Shown: positions 18,698 through 28,420, counted from the stretch's first letter. The stretch is 50,105 bases of DNA from Planctomycetota bacterium (GCA_029979005.1 JAPOIJ010000015.1:1-50105); one strand, 5' to 3'. Numbers and translations are program-made. The notes: generated by a model not told the origin, from the sequence alone.

Positions 18698-18723
18698 ATC
18701 TTAGGTTAGACATAGGCTAAGAT
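18698..18723. promoter_or_regulatory. Inverted repeat upstream of fhs (possible operator)
   Basis: A perfect 7-bp inverted repeat, ATCTTAG and CTAAGAT, with a 12-bp spacer lies about 82 bp before the fhs start codon. The 19-bp centre-to-centre arm spacing would suit a dimeric regulator. This is a pattern seen by eye; no regulator is identified. Confidence 0.3.
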
Positions 18724-18804
18724 GACGGGTGCGCCGGTCGTCGATGATTGATCATTACGATGGATGTTTCTCCCACGCCCAACCTTTTCACTGGAATCTA
18801 AGTT

Positions 18805-20475
18805 ATGCCCAACGATATTGAAATTGCCCGACAATGTCAGCTTAAGCCGATCGGCAATATTGCTGGGCAGCTTGGAATTGACGTTGCGGAGATCGAGCCG
18901 TACGGACACTTCAAAGCGAAACTGCCGTTGAGTTTAATTGACGCAGACCGGGCTCAGCAAAGTAAATTAATTTTGGTGACGGCAATTTCTCCCACTCCAG
19001 CGGGCGAGGGGAAGACGACCATGTCGATTGGTCTGTCGCAGGGCCTTAACCGAATTGGAAAGCAAACGACCGTGGTTTTGCGAGAGCCTTCGCTTGGCCC
19101 GGTCTTTGGAATTAAGGGGGGAGCAACCGGAGGTGGTTGGTCACAGGTTTTGCCTATGGAGGACATTAACCTGCACTTTACGGGTGATTTTGCAGCAATT
19201 GAGAAAGCGCACAATCTACTTGCCGCGTTAGTTGATAATAATTTACAAAGCAAAAAACGATCGCTTGGAATCGACCCGAGAACCGTGGTTTGGAAACGGG
19301 TATTCGATATGAATGACCGAGCTCTCCGAGATATCGTGATTGGATTGGGCGGAACGGGGAATGGGGTTCCGCGCGAAACGGGATTCGATATCACTGCTGC
19401 ATCCGAAATTATGGCGATTCTCTGTTTGAGTACCAGTTTGAGCGATTTAAAGGCGCGGCTAGGGAATATTTTTATCGGCTTTACACGCGATCGAACCCCG
19501 GTTTACGCGAGGGATCTAAACGCAAATGGCGCGATGGCGGCGTTGATGAAGGACGCGATCAAGCCGAATTTGGTTCAGACGATCGAAGGGACGCCTGCAA
19601 TTATTCACGGAGGACCGTTCGCTAATATCGCTCAGGGAACCAATTCGGTTTTGGCCACGAAAATGGGCATGACGCTCTCTGATTACGTTGTTACCGAAGC
19701 TGGTTTTGGGTCAGATCTTGGAGCTGAGAAATTTTTTGATATCAAGTGTGCGGGGTCAGGATTGTCACCCGACGGAATGGTCTTGGTGGCTACGATTCGG
19801 GCGCTGAAATACCATGGTGGAGCTGATCTAAAAACACTGGCCGAGCCGAATGTTGATGCGGTTGATCGTGGATTGATCAATTTAGAGAAGCATTTGGAAA
19901 ATACGAAATTATTCAAGATCCCCGCGGTTGTGGCAATTAACCGGTTTACGACCGATACCGATGAGGAGATCGAGGCCGTGCGGGCGCGATGCGAGGAGCT
20001 AGGGTTCGAGGCTGTGATTGCCAATGTCTGGGCAGAGGGAGGGGCCGGTGCTGAGGATCTAGCAGCAACGCTGGTTTCAACCATGGAATCTCAGCCGGGA
20101 GAATTTGCACCGCTTTACGATTGGGAGCAGCCTGTCACTGAAAAGATAGAGAAAATTTGTCGGGAGATTTATGGCGCTTCGTCGGTAGACTATTCCTCTC
20201 GTGCTAGAAAAGACTTGCGGACAATTAAAAAGCTTGAGCTTGAAAATTTGCCAATTTGTATGGCAAAAACACAAAAGTCGCTTTCTGATGATCCAGCGAA
20301 AATCGGAAGGCCAAGTGAATTTGAAATCACGGTCCGAGAAATTGAAATTGCGGCCGGGGCGGGTTTTCTGATTCCAATTACCGGTGACATGATGAGGATG
20401 CCCGGGCTTCCGTCTGTCCCATCCTCTGAAAATATTGATATCGATTCAGACGGCGAGATATCCGGATTGTTTTAA
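18805..20475 (+). CDS. fhs: Formate--tetrahydrofolate ligase
   Basis: Cytoplasmic enzyme making 10-formyl-tetrahydrofolate from formate, THF and ATP, feeding one-carbon metabolism. The 556-residue length matches the family. The P-loop-like motif P65-A-G-E-G-K70-T-T is present, followed by the strongly conserved R-E-P-S-L-G-P-V-F-G-I-K-G-G-A-T-G-G-G block and F-A-N-I-A-Q-G-x-N-S. The C-terminal M-R-M-P-G-L-P motif is intact. The ATG at 18805 has a weak GGA 8-9 nt upstream. The nearest downstream gene is the DUF2237 protein 76 bp away; an inverted repeat upstream (18698-18723) may regulate it. Assignment is very secure. Confidence 0.97.
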   Translation: MPNDIEIARQCQLKPIGNIAGQLGIDVAEIEPYGHFKAKLPLSLIDADRAQQSKLILVTAISPTPAGEGKTTMSIGLSQGLNRIGKQTTVVLREPSLGPVFGIKGGATGGGWSQVLPMEDINLHFTGDFAAIEKAHNLLAALVDNNLQSKKRSLGIDPRTVVWKRVFDMNDRALRDIVIGLGGTGNGVPRETGFDITAASEIMAILCLSTSLSDLKARLGNIFIGFTRDRTPVYARDLNANGAMAALMKDAIKPNLVQTIEGTPAIIHGGPFANIAQGTNSVLATKMGMTLSDYVVTEAGFGSDLGAEKFFDIKCAGSGLSPDGMVLVATIRALKYHGGADLKTLAEPNVDAVDRGLINLEKHLENTKLFKIPAVVAINRFTTDTDEEIEAVRARCEELGFEAVIANVWAEGGAGAEDLAATLVSTMESQPGEFAPLYDWEQPVTEKIEKICREIYGASSVDYSSRARKDLRTIKKLELENLPICMAKTQKSLSDDPAKIGRPSEFEITVREIEIAAGAGFLIPITGDMMRMPGLPSVPSSENIDIDSDGEISGLF

Positions 20476-20551
20476 CAGTGATTTTTCCATGTGAGTTACT
20501 AGCGGTGCTATATTGCTAAAGCTCTTATTCCAATAGCCATGCGAGCCTTGA

Positions 20552-20920
20552 ATGCAGTTGCCTAAGAATGTCCTCGGTACCGAGTTGAGATCATGTTGTA
20601 CTGCGCCTATGACCGGTTTTTACCGTGACGGATACTGTCGCACCGGGATCAGCGATAAGGGGCTGCATATCATTTGCTGTGTGATGACGGAGGAGTTTCT
20701 GGCGTTCAGCCAGCAAGTTGGCAACGATCTTTCAACTCCTATTCCCGAATATGGTTTTCCCGGCTTGCAACCCGGGGACCAGTGGTGTCTGTGTATGTTG
20801 CGTTGGAAAGAAGCACTCGAAAATGGGTGCGCTCCACAGGTTGTCCTCGAGGCGACCCATATGTCGGCAATTGAATTTGTTTCGATGGAAGATCTGAACG
20901 AGCATGCCTACGAGGGATAG
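20552..20920 (+). CDS. DUF2237 family protein
   Basis: A 122-residue soluble protein matching the DUF2237 family as I recall it: N-V-L-G-x-x-L-x-x-C-C, then P-x-T-G-F-Y-R-D-G-x-C-x-T, then V-C/C-V-x-x-x-E-F-L-x-F-S-x-x-x-G-N-D-L-S-T-P, and the ending G-D-x-W-C-L-C-x-x-R-W-x-E-A. Conserved cysteines (the C-C pair near residues 15-16, the later single ones, and W-C-L-C) suggest a metal or redox role, but the function of this family is not established. It sits 76 bp downstream of fhs in the same direction. No signal peptide or membrane segment. Confidence 0.85.
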   Translation: MQLPKNVLGTELRSCCTAPMTGFYRDGYCRTGISDKGLHIICCVMTEEFLAFSQQVGNDLSTPIPEYGFPGLQPGDQWCLCMLRWKEALENGCAPQVVLEATHMSAIEFVSMEDLNEHAYEG

Positions 20921-21082
20921 TGTTTAGGACAGGATTCTGGGGAAGAAAGTCATCCTAATCGTTTCAGGTGCAAGTTTTTTAGGAAAAAAACCGTCTTGGA
21001 CCATCGCTTTTTTACAAGCATAGAAATTGCCAGTTAAGAATAATTGAGCCTATCTTACGACACAGCAATGTTGGAGACGGGC

Positions 21083-24000
21083 ATGTCTACGAAAACGGAA
21101 CTGGATTTAACAACCCTTGCGGATCAGGCCATTGATTTGGCGGCCGAGATCCTGAACGCTTCTCGCGACAATGAAACTTCCGAGGAGCGTAAGCGGTCCG
21201 CGATGATGGCCCGGATGATGCGCGATGAGCCGGGCAAAAAATTTACGATCGCCATGGCTGATCAGGTCTTGCGAATCCGACGTCCAGCGAGAGCTGCTGA
21301 TCGGATGAATCGTTTGGTAAAAGACTACGGCGTTCCTGCCTATTTCTCGGGAATAGACCAGTCTGCACTGAGAGTTGGGAATGAACTGGCAAGCTGGTTT
21401 CCCAATCTATTAATGCCTCTGGTTACTAAGAAAGTCCGGAACGATTCTGAGCATGTCATCATTTCGGCTGAAGATAAGGAGTTTTCCAAGTACCTTCAAA
21501 CTCGAAGGCAGCAGGACATTCGAGTTAATTTTAATCAGCTTGGCGAAGCTGTTTTAGGAGACAAGGAAGCTGACCGGCGACTCAGAGATAATACCAAACG
21601 GTTGTTGGACCCGGGCGTAGATTATATTTCGATTAAGCTCTCTGCAATCGTGAGTCAGATCAGTCTGACGGGCTATGCGAACACGATCGAATTGATAAAA
21701 CCGCGTTTGCGATCAATTTATCGGGCCGCGATCGAGGGCGGGACGCCAGCAGCACCGAAATTTGTAAATTTGGATATGGAGGAGTATCGGGATCTTCACC
21801 TGACCGTAGATGTATTTAAATCGGTTCTTGGAGAACCTGAGTTTGATCAGTTCGAAGCGGGGATCGTTTTGCAGGCTTATCTGCCAGACTCCTTTTGTGT
21901 GTTGCAGGACTTGACGCGTTGGGCTCAAGATCGCCGTGAGCGCACCGGAACGGGAATCAAGATTCGAATTGTCAAAGGCGCTAATTTGGCGATGGAGCAA
22001 GTAGAGGCATCGCTTGAAGATTGGCCTCAGGCACCCTATCAGAGCAAGCTCGAGGTAGACGCAAATTATAAACGAATGCTCGAGTACGCATGCCGTCCCG
22101 AAAATGCCGCGGCGGTTCGGATCGGCGTCGGGAGTCATAATTTATTTGATATCGCATTTGCAATGTTGTTACGTAAGCATTTTGGTGTTGAAGAGCGAAT
22201 CGAATTCGAAATGCTCGAGGGAATGGCGAATGCTCAATCGAAAGAAGTGCAGGAAAGAACCGGGGGAATGTTAGTTTATTCTCCAGTCGTTTTAGATGCA
22301 GAGTTTGAGGCTGCAATTGCCTATCTCGTTCGTCGACTTGATGAAAATACCGCTCCCGGCAGTTTTCTTGGTGCGCTGTTTGCCTTGCGGGAGGGAAGTT
22401 CGGAGTGGAAGCGACAGTGTGATGCATTTCGACAATCGGTCCTTCTGTCGGGTGAGGCAGAGTTGTCATCAGTTCCAAACCGAGTTCAAGATCGGTTGAG
22501 TGAAACGCCAATTCCCATGAGCGAAACGGATGCATTTCACAATGTTGCGGATACTGATTTTTCCTTGCCTAAAAATCGGCAATGGGCGACAGACATTTTG
22601 ACGAAGTGGAAAAATCACGAGGTGGCTCCGATTCCGATTCAAATAGGTGGGGAGTTTCATCGTGAGTTGTTGACGGGACACGGTAAAGATCCATCGCGGC
22701 CTGGTCATGAGGCGTATCGATTTTGCCAAGCCGATCAGGATGCGATTGAGGCGGCGTTGAAGACAGCGGTCCAGTCACAACCAGAGTGGGAAGCATTGGG
22801 GATAGAAGCGCGGGCGTCTGTTCTTAGAAATGCCGGTAGCGTGATGGCGGCGAATCGAGCCGATACGATTGGCGCGATGTTGCTGGATGCGGGAAAGAAT
22901 ATTACCGAAGCTGATGTTGAGGTCAGTGAGGCAATTGATTTTGCCAACTACTATGCAAAGAGTATGCAGGCCGCTGGATGGAGCGATGGCACGGTTGGGC
23001 GAGCTTGCGGAGTCGTTGTGGTAACGCCACCCTGGAATTTTCCATTCGCTATTCCTGCCGGAGGAGTGCTGGCCGCCTTGGCAGCTGGGAATTCGGTAAT
23101 TCTAAAGCCTGCTCGTGAGTCCGTATTGGTGGCGTGGATGTTGGTGCAACAGTTGTGGGAGGCCGGTGTTCCTAAAACGGTGCTGCAGTTTGCGCCGACG
23201 GTAGATGGGAAGACGGGGAAGTATCTAGTGTCCGATTCCCGTGTCAACGCAGTCATTCTGACGGGAAGTATTTTTACAGCGAATCTGTTTCAGGAGTGGC
23301 GGCCTGAACTGCGGCTTTACGCCGAGACTAGTGGTAAGAACAGTTTGATCATTACGGCTGCAGCTGATTTGGATCTTGCGGTCAAGGATCTTGTCCGTGG
23401 CGCGTTTGGTCACGCGGGGCAAAAGTGCTCGGCGACGAGTTTGGCACTGGTGGAAAGAGAAGTTTACGAGAACCCGAAATTCATCCAGCAACTCAAAGAT
23501 GCGGCTGAGAGTCTGACGGTAGGTGGTTCCTGGAATGCCTCCGCGACGGTCACACCGGTTATTCGTAATCCGGACGAGTACCTTGAAAAGGGGCTCACCC
23601 AGTTGGAGCCGGGGGAGACTTGGCTGGTCGAGCCGAAAATGATCGACGAGAATCCCTGTCATTGGAGTCCGGGAATTCGAATGGGTGTTAAGCCGGGGAG
23701 TTGGTATCACTCGACAGAATGTTTCGGACCCGTGCTTGGGGTGATGTGTGTCGAGGATTTCGAAGAGGCTATGGAAGTGCAAAACAGTAGTGCATTTGGA
23801 TTAACTGGAGGCCTCCATTCACTGGATCCGAATGAAATTGCTCAATGGCGTGAGCGTGTCGAAGTGGGCAACGCTTATATTAACCGCACAACAACGGGGG
23901 CAATTGTCCGACGACAGCCCTTTGGCGGGTGGAAAGATTCTTGTGTGGGGCCGGGACCCAAAGCGGGCGGGCCAAATTATGTGTCGACGTTTTTTGATTG

Positions 24001-24607
24001 GACTGAAGAACACTTGCCAGAATTGAGATCGCGGCCAGTTGCCGAAACGCGATCTGTTTTGAGTCGACTGAAGTCGATGTTGGGTACGCCCCATGTAGCA
24101 CGATTGGAAGCTGCAGCGGAGAGTTATGCCTATTGGTGGGACAATGAATTTTCGATTGAGCATGACCCTTCGCAAATTCATGGTGAAACGAATCATTTTC
24201 GTTACCGCCCCCGCCCTTGGCACATGCTTCGGTTTTCTGAGGCCTGGAGCGGAGACAATGCAATTGGCTCCTCATTGATCGCACTGGCCTGTCATACGGT
24301 GGGGACGCAATTGTTGTTGAGTGCAGCGGCACCGGATCAAGCATTGGAAAAATTTGCCAAATCAGTCAGGGCAAAACTCGTGATTGAAACAAGTGAGGAA
24401 CTGGTGGAACGCCTTCGGGAGATGGAGGGTGGAACGTTGAGGTTTTATGGGGGCTGTGATCGTTCTCAATTTTCTCCGTCTTCGATCGGTAACTTGCCAA
24501 TTCTCAATTCGTCATCATTAGCCAATGGACGAATTGAATTGTTAAACTACCTAAAAGAACAATCGATTTCGGAGACGGTTCACCGGTACGGTAATCTATT
24601 CGAATAG
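21083..24607 (+). CDS. putA: Bifunctional proline dehydrogenase / delta-1-pyrroline-5-carboxylate dehydrogenase (PutA)
   Basis: Catalyses both steps of proline oxidation to glutamate: FAD-dependent proline dehydrogenase (about residues 60-460) and NAD-dependent P5C dehydrogenase (about 490-960). The first domain contains the D-x-E-E-Y-R-D and R-I-V-K-G-A-N blocks and the C-terminal R-R-L-D-E-N-T motif. The aldehyde dehydrogenase half contains P-P-W-N-F-P-F, catalytic Glu748 in A-E-T-S-G-K-N and nucleophile Cys782 in G-Q-K-C-S-A. About 190 further residues resemble the C-terminal region found in long PutA proteins. No ribbon-helix-helix DNA-binding domain is present, so it is bifunctional. I chose the ATG at 21083 because GGAG lies 6 nt upstream; in-frame TTG 21044 and ATG 21068 lack this. 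It converges on the AMP nucleosidase gene. Confidence 0.95.
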   Translation: MSTKTELDLTTLADQAIDLAAEILNASRDNETSEERKRSAMMARMMRDEPGKKFTIAMADQVLRIRRPARAADRMNRLVKDYGVPAYFSGIDQSALRVGNELASWFPNLLMPLVTKKVRNDSEHVIISAEDKEFSKYLQTRRQQDIRVNFNQLGEAVLGDKEADRRLRDNTKRLLDPGVDYISIKLSAIVSQISLTGYANTIELIKPRLRSIYRAAIEGGTPAAPKFVNLDMEEYRDLHLTVDVFKSVLGEPEFDQFEAGIVLQAYLPDSFCVLQDLTRWAQDRRERTGTGIKIRIVKGANLAMEQVEASLEDWPQAPYQSKLEVDANYKRMLEYACRPENAAAVRIGVGSHNLFDIAFAMLLRKHFGVEERIEFEMLEGMANAQSKEVQERTGGMLVYSPVVLDAEFEAAIAYLVRRLDENTAPGSFLGALFALREGSSEWKRQCDAFRQSVLLSGEAELSSVPNRVQDRLSETPIPMSETDAFHNVADTDFSLPKNRQWATDILTKWKNHEVAPIPIQIGGEFHRELLTGHGKDPSRPGHEAYRFCQADQDAIEAALKTAVQSQPEWEALGIEARASVLRNAGSVMAANRADTIGAMLLDAGKNITEADVEVSEAIDFANYYAKSMQAAGWSDGTVGRACGVVVVTPPWNFPFAIPAGGVLAALAAGNSVILKPARESVLVAWMLVQQLWEAGVPKTVLQFAPTVDGKTGKYLVSDSRVNAVILTGSIFTANLFQEWRPELRLYAETSGKNSLIITAAADLDLAVKDLVRGAFGHAGQKCSATSLALVEREVYENPKFIQQLKDAAESLTVGGSWNASATVTPVIRNPDEYLEKGLTQLEPGETWLVEPKMIDENPCHWSPGIRMGVKPGSWYHSTECFGPVLGVMCVEDFEEAMEVQNSSAFGLTGGLHSLDPNEIAQWRERVEVGNAYINRTTTGAIVRRQPFGGWKDSCVGPGPKAGGPNYVSTFFDWTEEHLPELRSRPVAETRSVLSRLKSMLGTPHVARLEAAAESYAYWWDNEFSIEHDPSQIHGETNHFRYRPRPWHMLRFSEAWSGDNAIGSSLIALACHTVGTQLLLSAAAPDQALEKFAKSVRAKLVIETSEELVERLREMEGGTLRFYGGCDRSQFSPSSIGNLPILNSSSLANGRIELLNYLKEQSISETVHRYGNLFE

Positions 24608-24620
24608 CCAGATAAAAAAT

Positions 24621-24670
24621 TGAGAGGGGTATCTCACCGAATTTGCTGTCGTGAAATAAGGGCAAATTCG
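24621..24670. terminator. Two hairpins in the convergent putA/amn gap (possible bidirectional terminator)
   Basis: The 73-bp gap between two convergent genes holds a small hairpin (TGAGA/TCTCA, loop GGGGTA, 24621-24636) and directly after it a perfect 9-bp inverted repeat CGAATTTGC/GCAAATTCG (24638-24646 with 24662-24670, loop 15 nt). Neither is followed by a long T run. Their placement suggests they end transcription from both sides, but this is inferred. Confidence 0.45.
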
Positions 24671-24680
24671 AAACACGGGG

Positions 24681-25469
24681 TTAGTAATGGAAATGTCGGA
24701 TTTGTTCGCCTCGCACGCTAATGTCCGTCATCGCTTCGATGCCAATTTCGATGTGTTGGTCGACCCAGGTGTTGGTTACCTCCCGATCGGAAGCCCGAGT
24801 CTTGACACCTTCCGGCGTGGTGGGAACGTCGGAGACTAAAAGTAAGGCGCCTCGCGAAATGGAGTTATAGTGTCCGACGATGAACAAAGTTGCGGTTTCC
24901 ATATCGATTCCAATACAGGTTAGTTTTTGGAGTCGCTTGCGAAACTCTTGATCGTGTTCCCAGAGGCGGCGATTGGTGGTGTAGATCACCCCTGTACGGT
25001 ACTCAAGGTTGCGGCTTACTAAACTCTCGGAAACAAATTTGTGCAGTTTGAAAGACGGGAGTGCTGGAACTTCAGGGGGCAGGTAGTCGCCACTGGTTCC
25101 TTCCCCTCTGACTGCAGCGATCGGCAGAATGAAGTGGCCAATTTCTGAGGATGCTTTTAAGCCCCCGCATTTCCCAAGGAACAGCACCGCATTTGGATTG
25201 CGCGCTGAGAGAAGATCCATAATGGTTGCCGCGTTGGCGGAACCAATTCCAAAATTAATAATTGAAAGGCCTGACGAATTGGTTGCGGCCTGCATCGGGC
25301 GTCCCTCTCCATAGATTTTGCAACCAAATCGGTCTGCAAATTGAGTGACGTAATAGTCAAAATTTGTCAGCAAAATATTGTCGCCAAATTGATCAATCGG
25401 CATTCCTGTATATCTTGGAAGCCAGTCTTTCGCAATTTCGAGGCGGTCAATATTCAGGTTGGTATCCAT
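24681..25469 (-). CDS. amn: AMP nucleosidase, short form
   Basis: Predicted to hydrolyse AMP to adenine and ribose 5-phosphate. It belongs to the nucleoside phosphorylase superfamily: G-I-G-S-A-N in the first half, G-K-C-G-G-L-K, the Y-T-T-N-R-R-L-W-E-H-D block typical of AMP nucleosidases, and G-I-D-M-E-T-A-T-L-F with the purine/ribose-binding Met-Glu. It holds only the catalytic domain (262 residues), without the N-terminal regulatory domain of the 484-residue E. coli enzyme; such short forms are common outside Proteobacteria. The ATG at 25469 has GGAG 6 nt upstream, which favours it over the ATG at 25481. It converges on putA. A related nucleoside phosphorylase activity cannot be ruled out. 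Confidence 0.87.
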   Translation of the reverse strand: MDTNLNIDRLEIAKDWLPRYTGMPIDQFGDNILLTNFDYYVTQFADRFGCKIYGEGRPMQAATNSSGLSIINFGIGSANAATIMDLLSARNPNAVLFLGKCGGLKASSEIGHFILPIAAVRGEGTSGDYLPPEVPALPSFKLHKFVSESLVSRNLEYRTGVIYTTNRRLWEHDQEFRKRLQKLTCIGIDMETATLFIVGHYNSISRGALLLVSDVPTTPEGVKTRASDREVTNTWVDQHIEIGIEAMTDISVRGEQIRHFHY

Positions 25470-25807
25470 CATTAGCTCCATTGCGGGGGGCGACGCACTA
25501 AGATCCTTGGAAATAGAGTTCTGGATAGAATTGTCGAGCTTAATTTAGGTCGAGTAGTTCGCCCAGCTTATGACTTAAACATAGAAGAATCGGCTGCGGT
25601 TTCAATCGATGTAGGAAAAATGCAAAGGGTTGGTGTAGTTTGGATGCCGCTGAGTTGCTTGGGGGGTGCAATGGTATTCCTTCGGATTTATGGGGCAGTG
25701 GTAAGCTGACTAGTTTCGAAGTGAAAAAAATTCCTTTAAACTGGCATCTTTGATGTTAATTCCGTGAAAACCGGATCCGTGAGTATTGTTCTAGTTTGGG
25801 AAAAATC
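25470..25807. other. Divergent intergenic region between amn and the OPT transporter gene
   Basis: A 338-bp gap without a recognisable gene. It must hold both promoters. The sequence is A/T-rich near the transporter; a small palindrome CCGGATCCG occurs near 25771-25779. No riboswitch-like fold or clear promoter hexamers were recognised by eye. Confidence 0.35.
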
Positions 25808-27691
25808 ATGAGCGGTGATTCTGTGGAAATGCGGCAGGGTGAACTGATCCGTCGCGGTGCCTACCCCGAAATGACGTGGCAAGCCATTATTGTGGGCTGG
25901 ATCTTGGGAGCGTTAATCGCGGTTTCGATCAGTTACGCTGCTTTGAAGCTTGGCTTTTCCATTGAAGGCTCTGAGTTGGCTGCCATTCTGGGTTGGGGTG
26001 TCTTGCGAGGGTTGATGCGGCGGACGAGCATTCTGGAAAACAATATTAACCAGACGGTTGCTTCGGCCGTGAATGGCGCTTCCTCGGGGATTATGTTTTC
26101 GGTGCCAGCCCTGTTTATCTTGAGTAAGAAGCCCGAGCTTTCAGGTGTCGCCGATTTCAATGTCCCTCTCATGTTGTTTGCCTGTATTGCCGGAGCATTC
26201 ATTGGCTTGGCGTTTGTAATTCCGCTTCGAAAACAGATGATTGATTTTCAACGTCTGCCCTACCCCGGTGGAATCGCCGTTGCGACGATTTTGAAATCGC
26301 CCGGAGCAGGTATCACCAAGGCGATGTATCTGTTCGGAGGTGCAATCGTTTCTGGTTTATTTTTCTATGTTGTTAAGAAAGTTCTGCATTACGAAGATGT
26401 TGGAGTCGGTGCATTACTTGGCTTGCCACCCCGCTACAGTTTGGTTTTCTATTGTTCGCTCATGACCATTGGAGTTGGGTTTTTATCAGGCAAAGGTGGT
26501 TTTTGGTTTGGAGCTGGCGGGTTCATCTGCTATTGGTTGCTCTCGCCCATCATCAGCACGTTTGGTTCGCCAGATGTGCAGGGGATGGTCGAAATGCCCG
26601 GGGTCATGCGAAAGTTTGTTTATAAGCCAACTGGTATCGGAATGCTGATTGGGGCAGCCATGGGTGGCATCATTATGGCCTTCCCTTTGATCCGTAGTGC
26701 GATCAGTTCGATGAATCGAGCGAGTAAAAGTGATTCGGCAAGCCGAGATGAGATGCCAATTAAATTGCTGGCCACTGCAGTTGTGATGGGGGCAGCTTGT
26801 TTGGTCTTTCTGGCTTACAAATCGGCTCCCGGAATGTCACTTGCCACTGCCCTGCTGATGGCGATCCTGGGAACGGTTTGGATTTGGATTGCAGGCGTGA
26901 TTGTTGCCGAGTGCGTGGGGCGAACAAATTGGTCTCCGCTTTCGGGGATGACATTGATTGCGGTCACCATTTTGATCGTCATTGCCGTGAATATGGGATT
27001 AGGCAAAACGGAAACGATCGTCAGTTGCATGGTCGTGGGTGCAGCGATCTGTCTGGCTATTTCTCAGGCAAGCGACATGATGCTGGATTTGAAGTCCGGT
27101 TACCTTGTTGGTGCAGTGCCACGCCGTCAACAGATGGCTCAATTTGTCGGAGCGTGGCTTGGCCCATGTATCGTAATTGGATTGATGTTCCTATTGGAAA
27201 ATGCTGGTCGTCCACCCGAGGCTGTCGATCCGCAGGTCGCGGCAGTTGTTGAAACCAGTCAAGAAAATGCAGGTTCCGGTGATGCCAAAACATTTGACAT
27301 TGAAAAGAAAGATTACGGCATCGGTAGCGACGCCCTGCCGGCAGCTCAAGCGAGTGCTTTGGCAAGTGTGATTGAAGGGCTAGTTGATGGGAATGTTCCG
27401 TCCTATCGGTACACGGCCGCCGGTGGTTTAGGGTTTTTACTGGCGATCAGCGGGCTCGGTGGAATTGGCGTTATGGTGGCACTTGGTTTTTATATGCCGT
27501 TTAATATCGTTCTAACGTACACCATTGGCTGCGTACTGCGGATCGTCTGTAATAAGACGGCGGGGAATCGGTGGGCGGAGGAATTTGGAATTCCAATCGC
27601 GGCTGGACTTATTATCGGAGAAGCGTTGGTAGACGTAGGATTCACGTTGCCGAAGGTGATCGAAGGTTTGTACCAAACGATGATGATGTGA
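25808..27691 (+). CDS. OPT-family oligopeptide/siderophore-type transporter
   Basis: Polytopic inner-membrane transporter with about 14-16 hydrophobic segments. The N-terminal region has W-x-x-x-I-x-G-W-x-L-G and the E-N-N-I-N-Q-T-V-A-S-A motif typical of OPT proteins (usual form N-N-x-x-Q-T-x-A-S/T-A-G), and later the R-L-P-Y-P-G-G-I-A motif. The family imports small peptides, siderophores or metal complexes, probably with protons. I take the ATG at 25808 (627 residues, GGGA upstream); an in-frame TTG 12 bp before it is the alternative. A soluble loop of about 70 residues rich in Asp/Glu/Ala separates the last helices (around residues 470-530). The next gene, 84 bp downstream, encodes a small membrane protein that may act with it. 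Confidence 0.88.
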   Translation: MSGDSVEMRQGELIRRGAYPEMTWQAIIVGWILGALIAVSISYAALKLGFSIEGSELAAILGWGVLRGLMRRTSILENNINQTVASAVNGASSGIMFSVPALFILSKKPELSGVADFNVPLMLFACIAGAFIGLAFVIPLRKQMIDFQRLPYPGGIAVATILKSPGAGITKAMYLFGGAIVSGLFFYVVKKVLHYEDVGVGALLGLPPRYSLVFYCSLMTIGVGFLSGKGGFWFGAGGFICYWLLSPIISTFGSPDVQGMVEMPGVMRKFVYKPTGIGMLIGAAMGGIIMAFPLIRSAISSMNRASKSDSASRDEMPIKLLATAVVMGAACLVFLAYKSAPGMSLATALLMAILGTVWIWIAGVIVAECVGRTNWSPLSGMTLIAVTILIVIAVNMGLGKTETIVSCMVVGAAICLAISQASDMMLDLKSGYLVGAVPRRQQMAQFVGAWLGPCIVIGLMFLLENAGRPPEAVDPQVAAVVETSQENAGSGDAKTFDIEKKDYGIGSDALPAAQASALASVIEGLVDGNVPSYRYTAAGGLGFLLAISGLGGIGVMVALGFYMPFNIVLTYTIGCVLRIVCNKTAGNRWAEEFGIPIAAGLIIGEALVDVGFTLPKVIEGLYQTMMM

Positions 27692-27775
27692 TTTGATGTT
27701 TTGAACTAAAGAGATGTTTTTGTAATTCAATGATCGGTGCCATCCGCGGCAACCATGAAAAGATAGAGTCAAGCT

Positions 27776-28420
27776 ATGAAGACAATGGGTCAAGTTTTAT
27801 TGTGGGTTGGATTCCTGTCCGGATCTTTAGCGACTGTTTTTTATGCCCCGGCAGAAGGGGTTGGTTACATGAAAGCGATGACCCCGGAAAAGGCATTGGA
27901 TGACCATGGTTTTGAATTACCTGATATGCAGGGTGTTGTGATTCCAGAAGAAGGTTGGCATTTAATTCCCTGGGTATGGTACGGGTTTTCCGTTGCTGTC
28001 TGTGTTGTCGGGATTGTCGTTCTCAGGAAAGCTTCAAATCCAGAACAGCAGTTGGAGCAGGCGTCGGGTTTAAGTTTGGTTGAATTGGGTGGTCGGTTGA
28101 CGCAGTTAGTTCGCAACTTGGAGAATCTGATTCAGTCGATTGACGAGCTTGCGCCCAGTCAGATTGCTGCCCAGATTGATGAGCAACTCGCGGACGATTT
28201 TCGAGAGTTTGCCGAAGGTCGCAATTTGATTACAACGGAATACGGGTTAAATGTTTTCGCTGATGTGATGACGCAATTCGCCTCCGGTGAACGGTCGGTT
28301 AATCGAGCATGGAGTGCGGCAGCGGACGGCTATGTTGATGAAGCGGAAACTTGCTTGAGGCGAGGAAGAGATCTGCTGCTGGAAGCTCATCGCTTGCTGA
28401 ATGAAGCAGCGAAAGGTTAA
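27776..28420 (+). CDS. Unknown two-helix membrane protein next to OPT transporter
   Basis: I do not recognise this 214-residue protein. It has a hydrophobic N-terminal helix (about residues 5-25), a short extracytoplasmic stretch of about 35 residues with many Gly/Pro, a second helix (about 62-83), then a cytoplasmic helical region of some 130 residues rich in Leu, Glu, Gln and Ala, likely a coiled coil or helical bundle. It starts 84 bp after the OPT transporter gene on the same strand, so they are probably co-transcribed and it may be an accessory of that transporter. It converges, with only 3 bp between stop codons, on the coiled-coil/GT-B-like gene. Confidence 0.75.
   Translation: MKTMGQVLLWVGFLSGSLATVFYAPAEGVGYMKAMTPEKALDDHGFELPDMQGVVIPEEGWHLIPWVWYGFSVAVCVVGIVVLRKASNPEQQLEQASGLSLVELGGRLTQLVRNLENLIQSIDELAPSQIAAQIDEQLADDFREFAEGRNLITTEYGLNVFADVMTQFASGERSVNRAWSAAADGYVDEAETCLRRGRDLLLEAHRLLNEAAKG

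Noticed and set aside
22296-24344. Long minus-strand open frames inside putA (up to 185 codons)
   Set aside because: Shadow frames of putA; no protein-like features.
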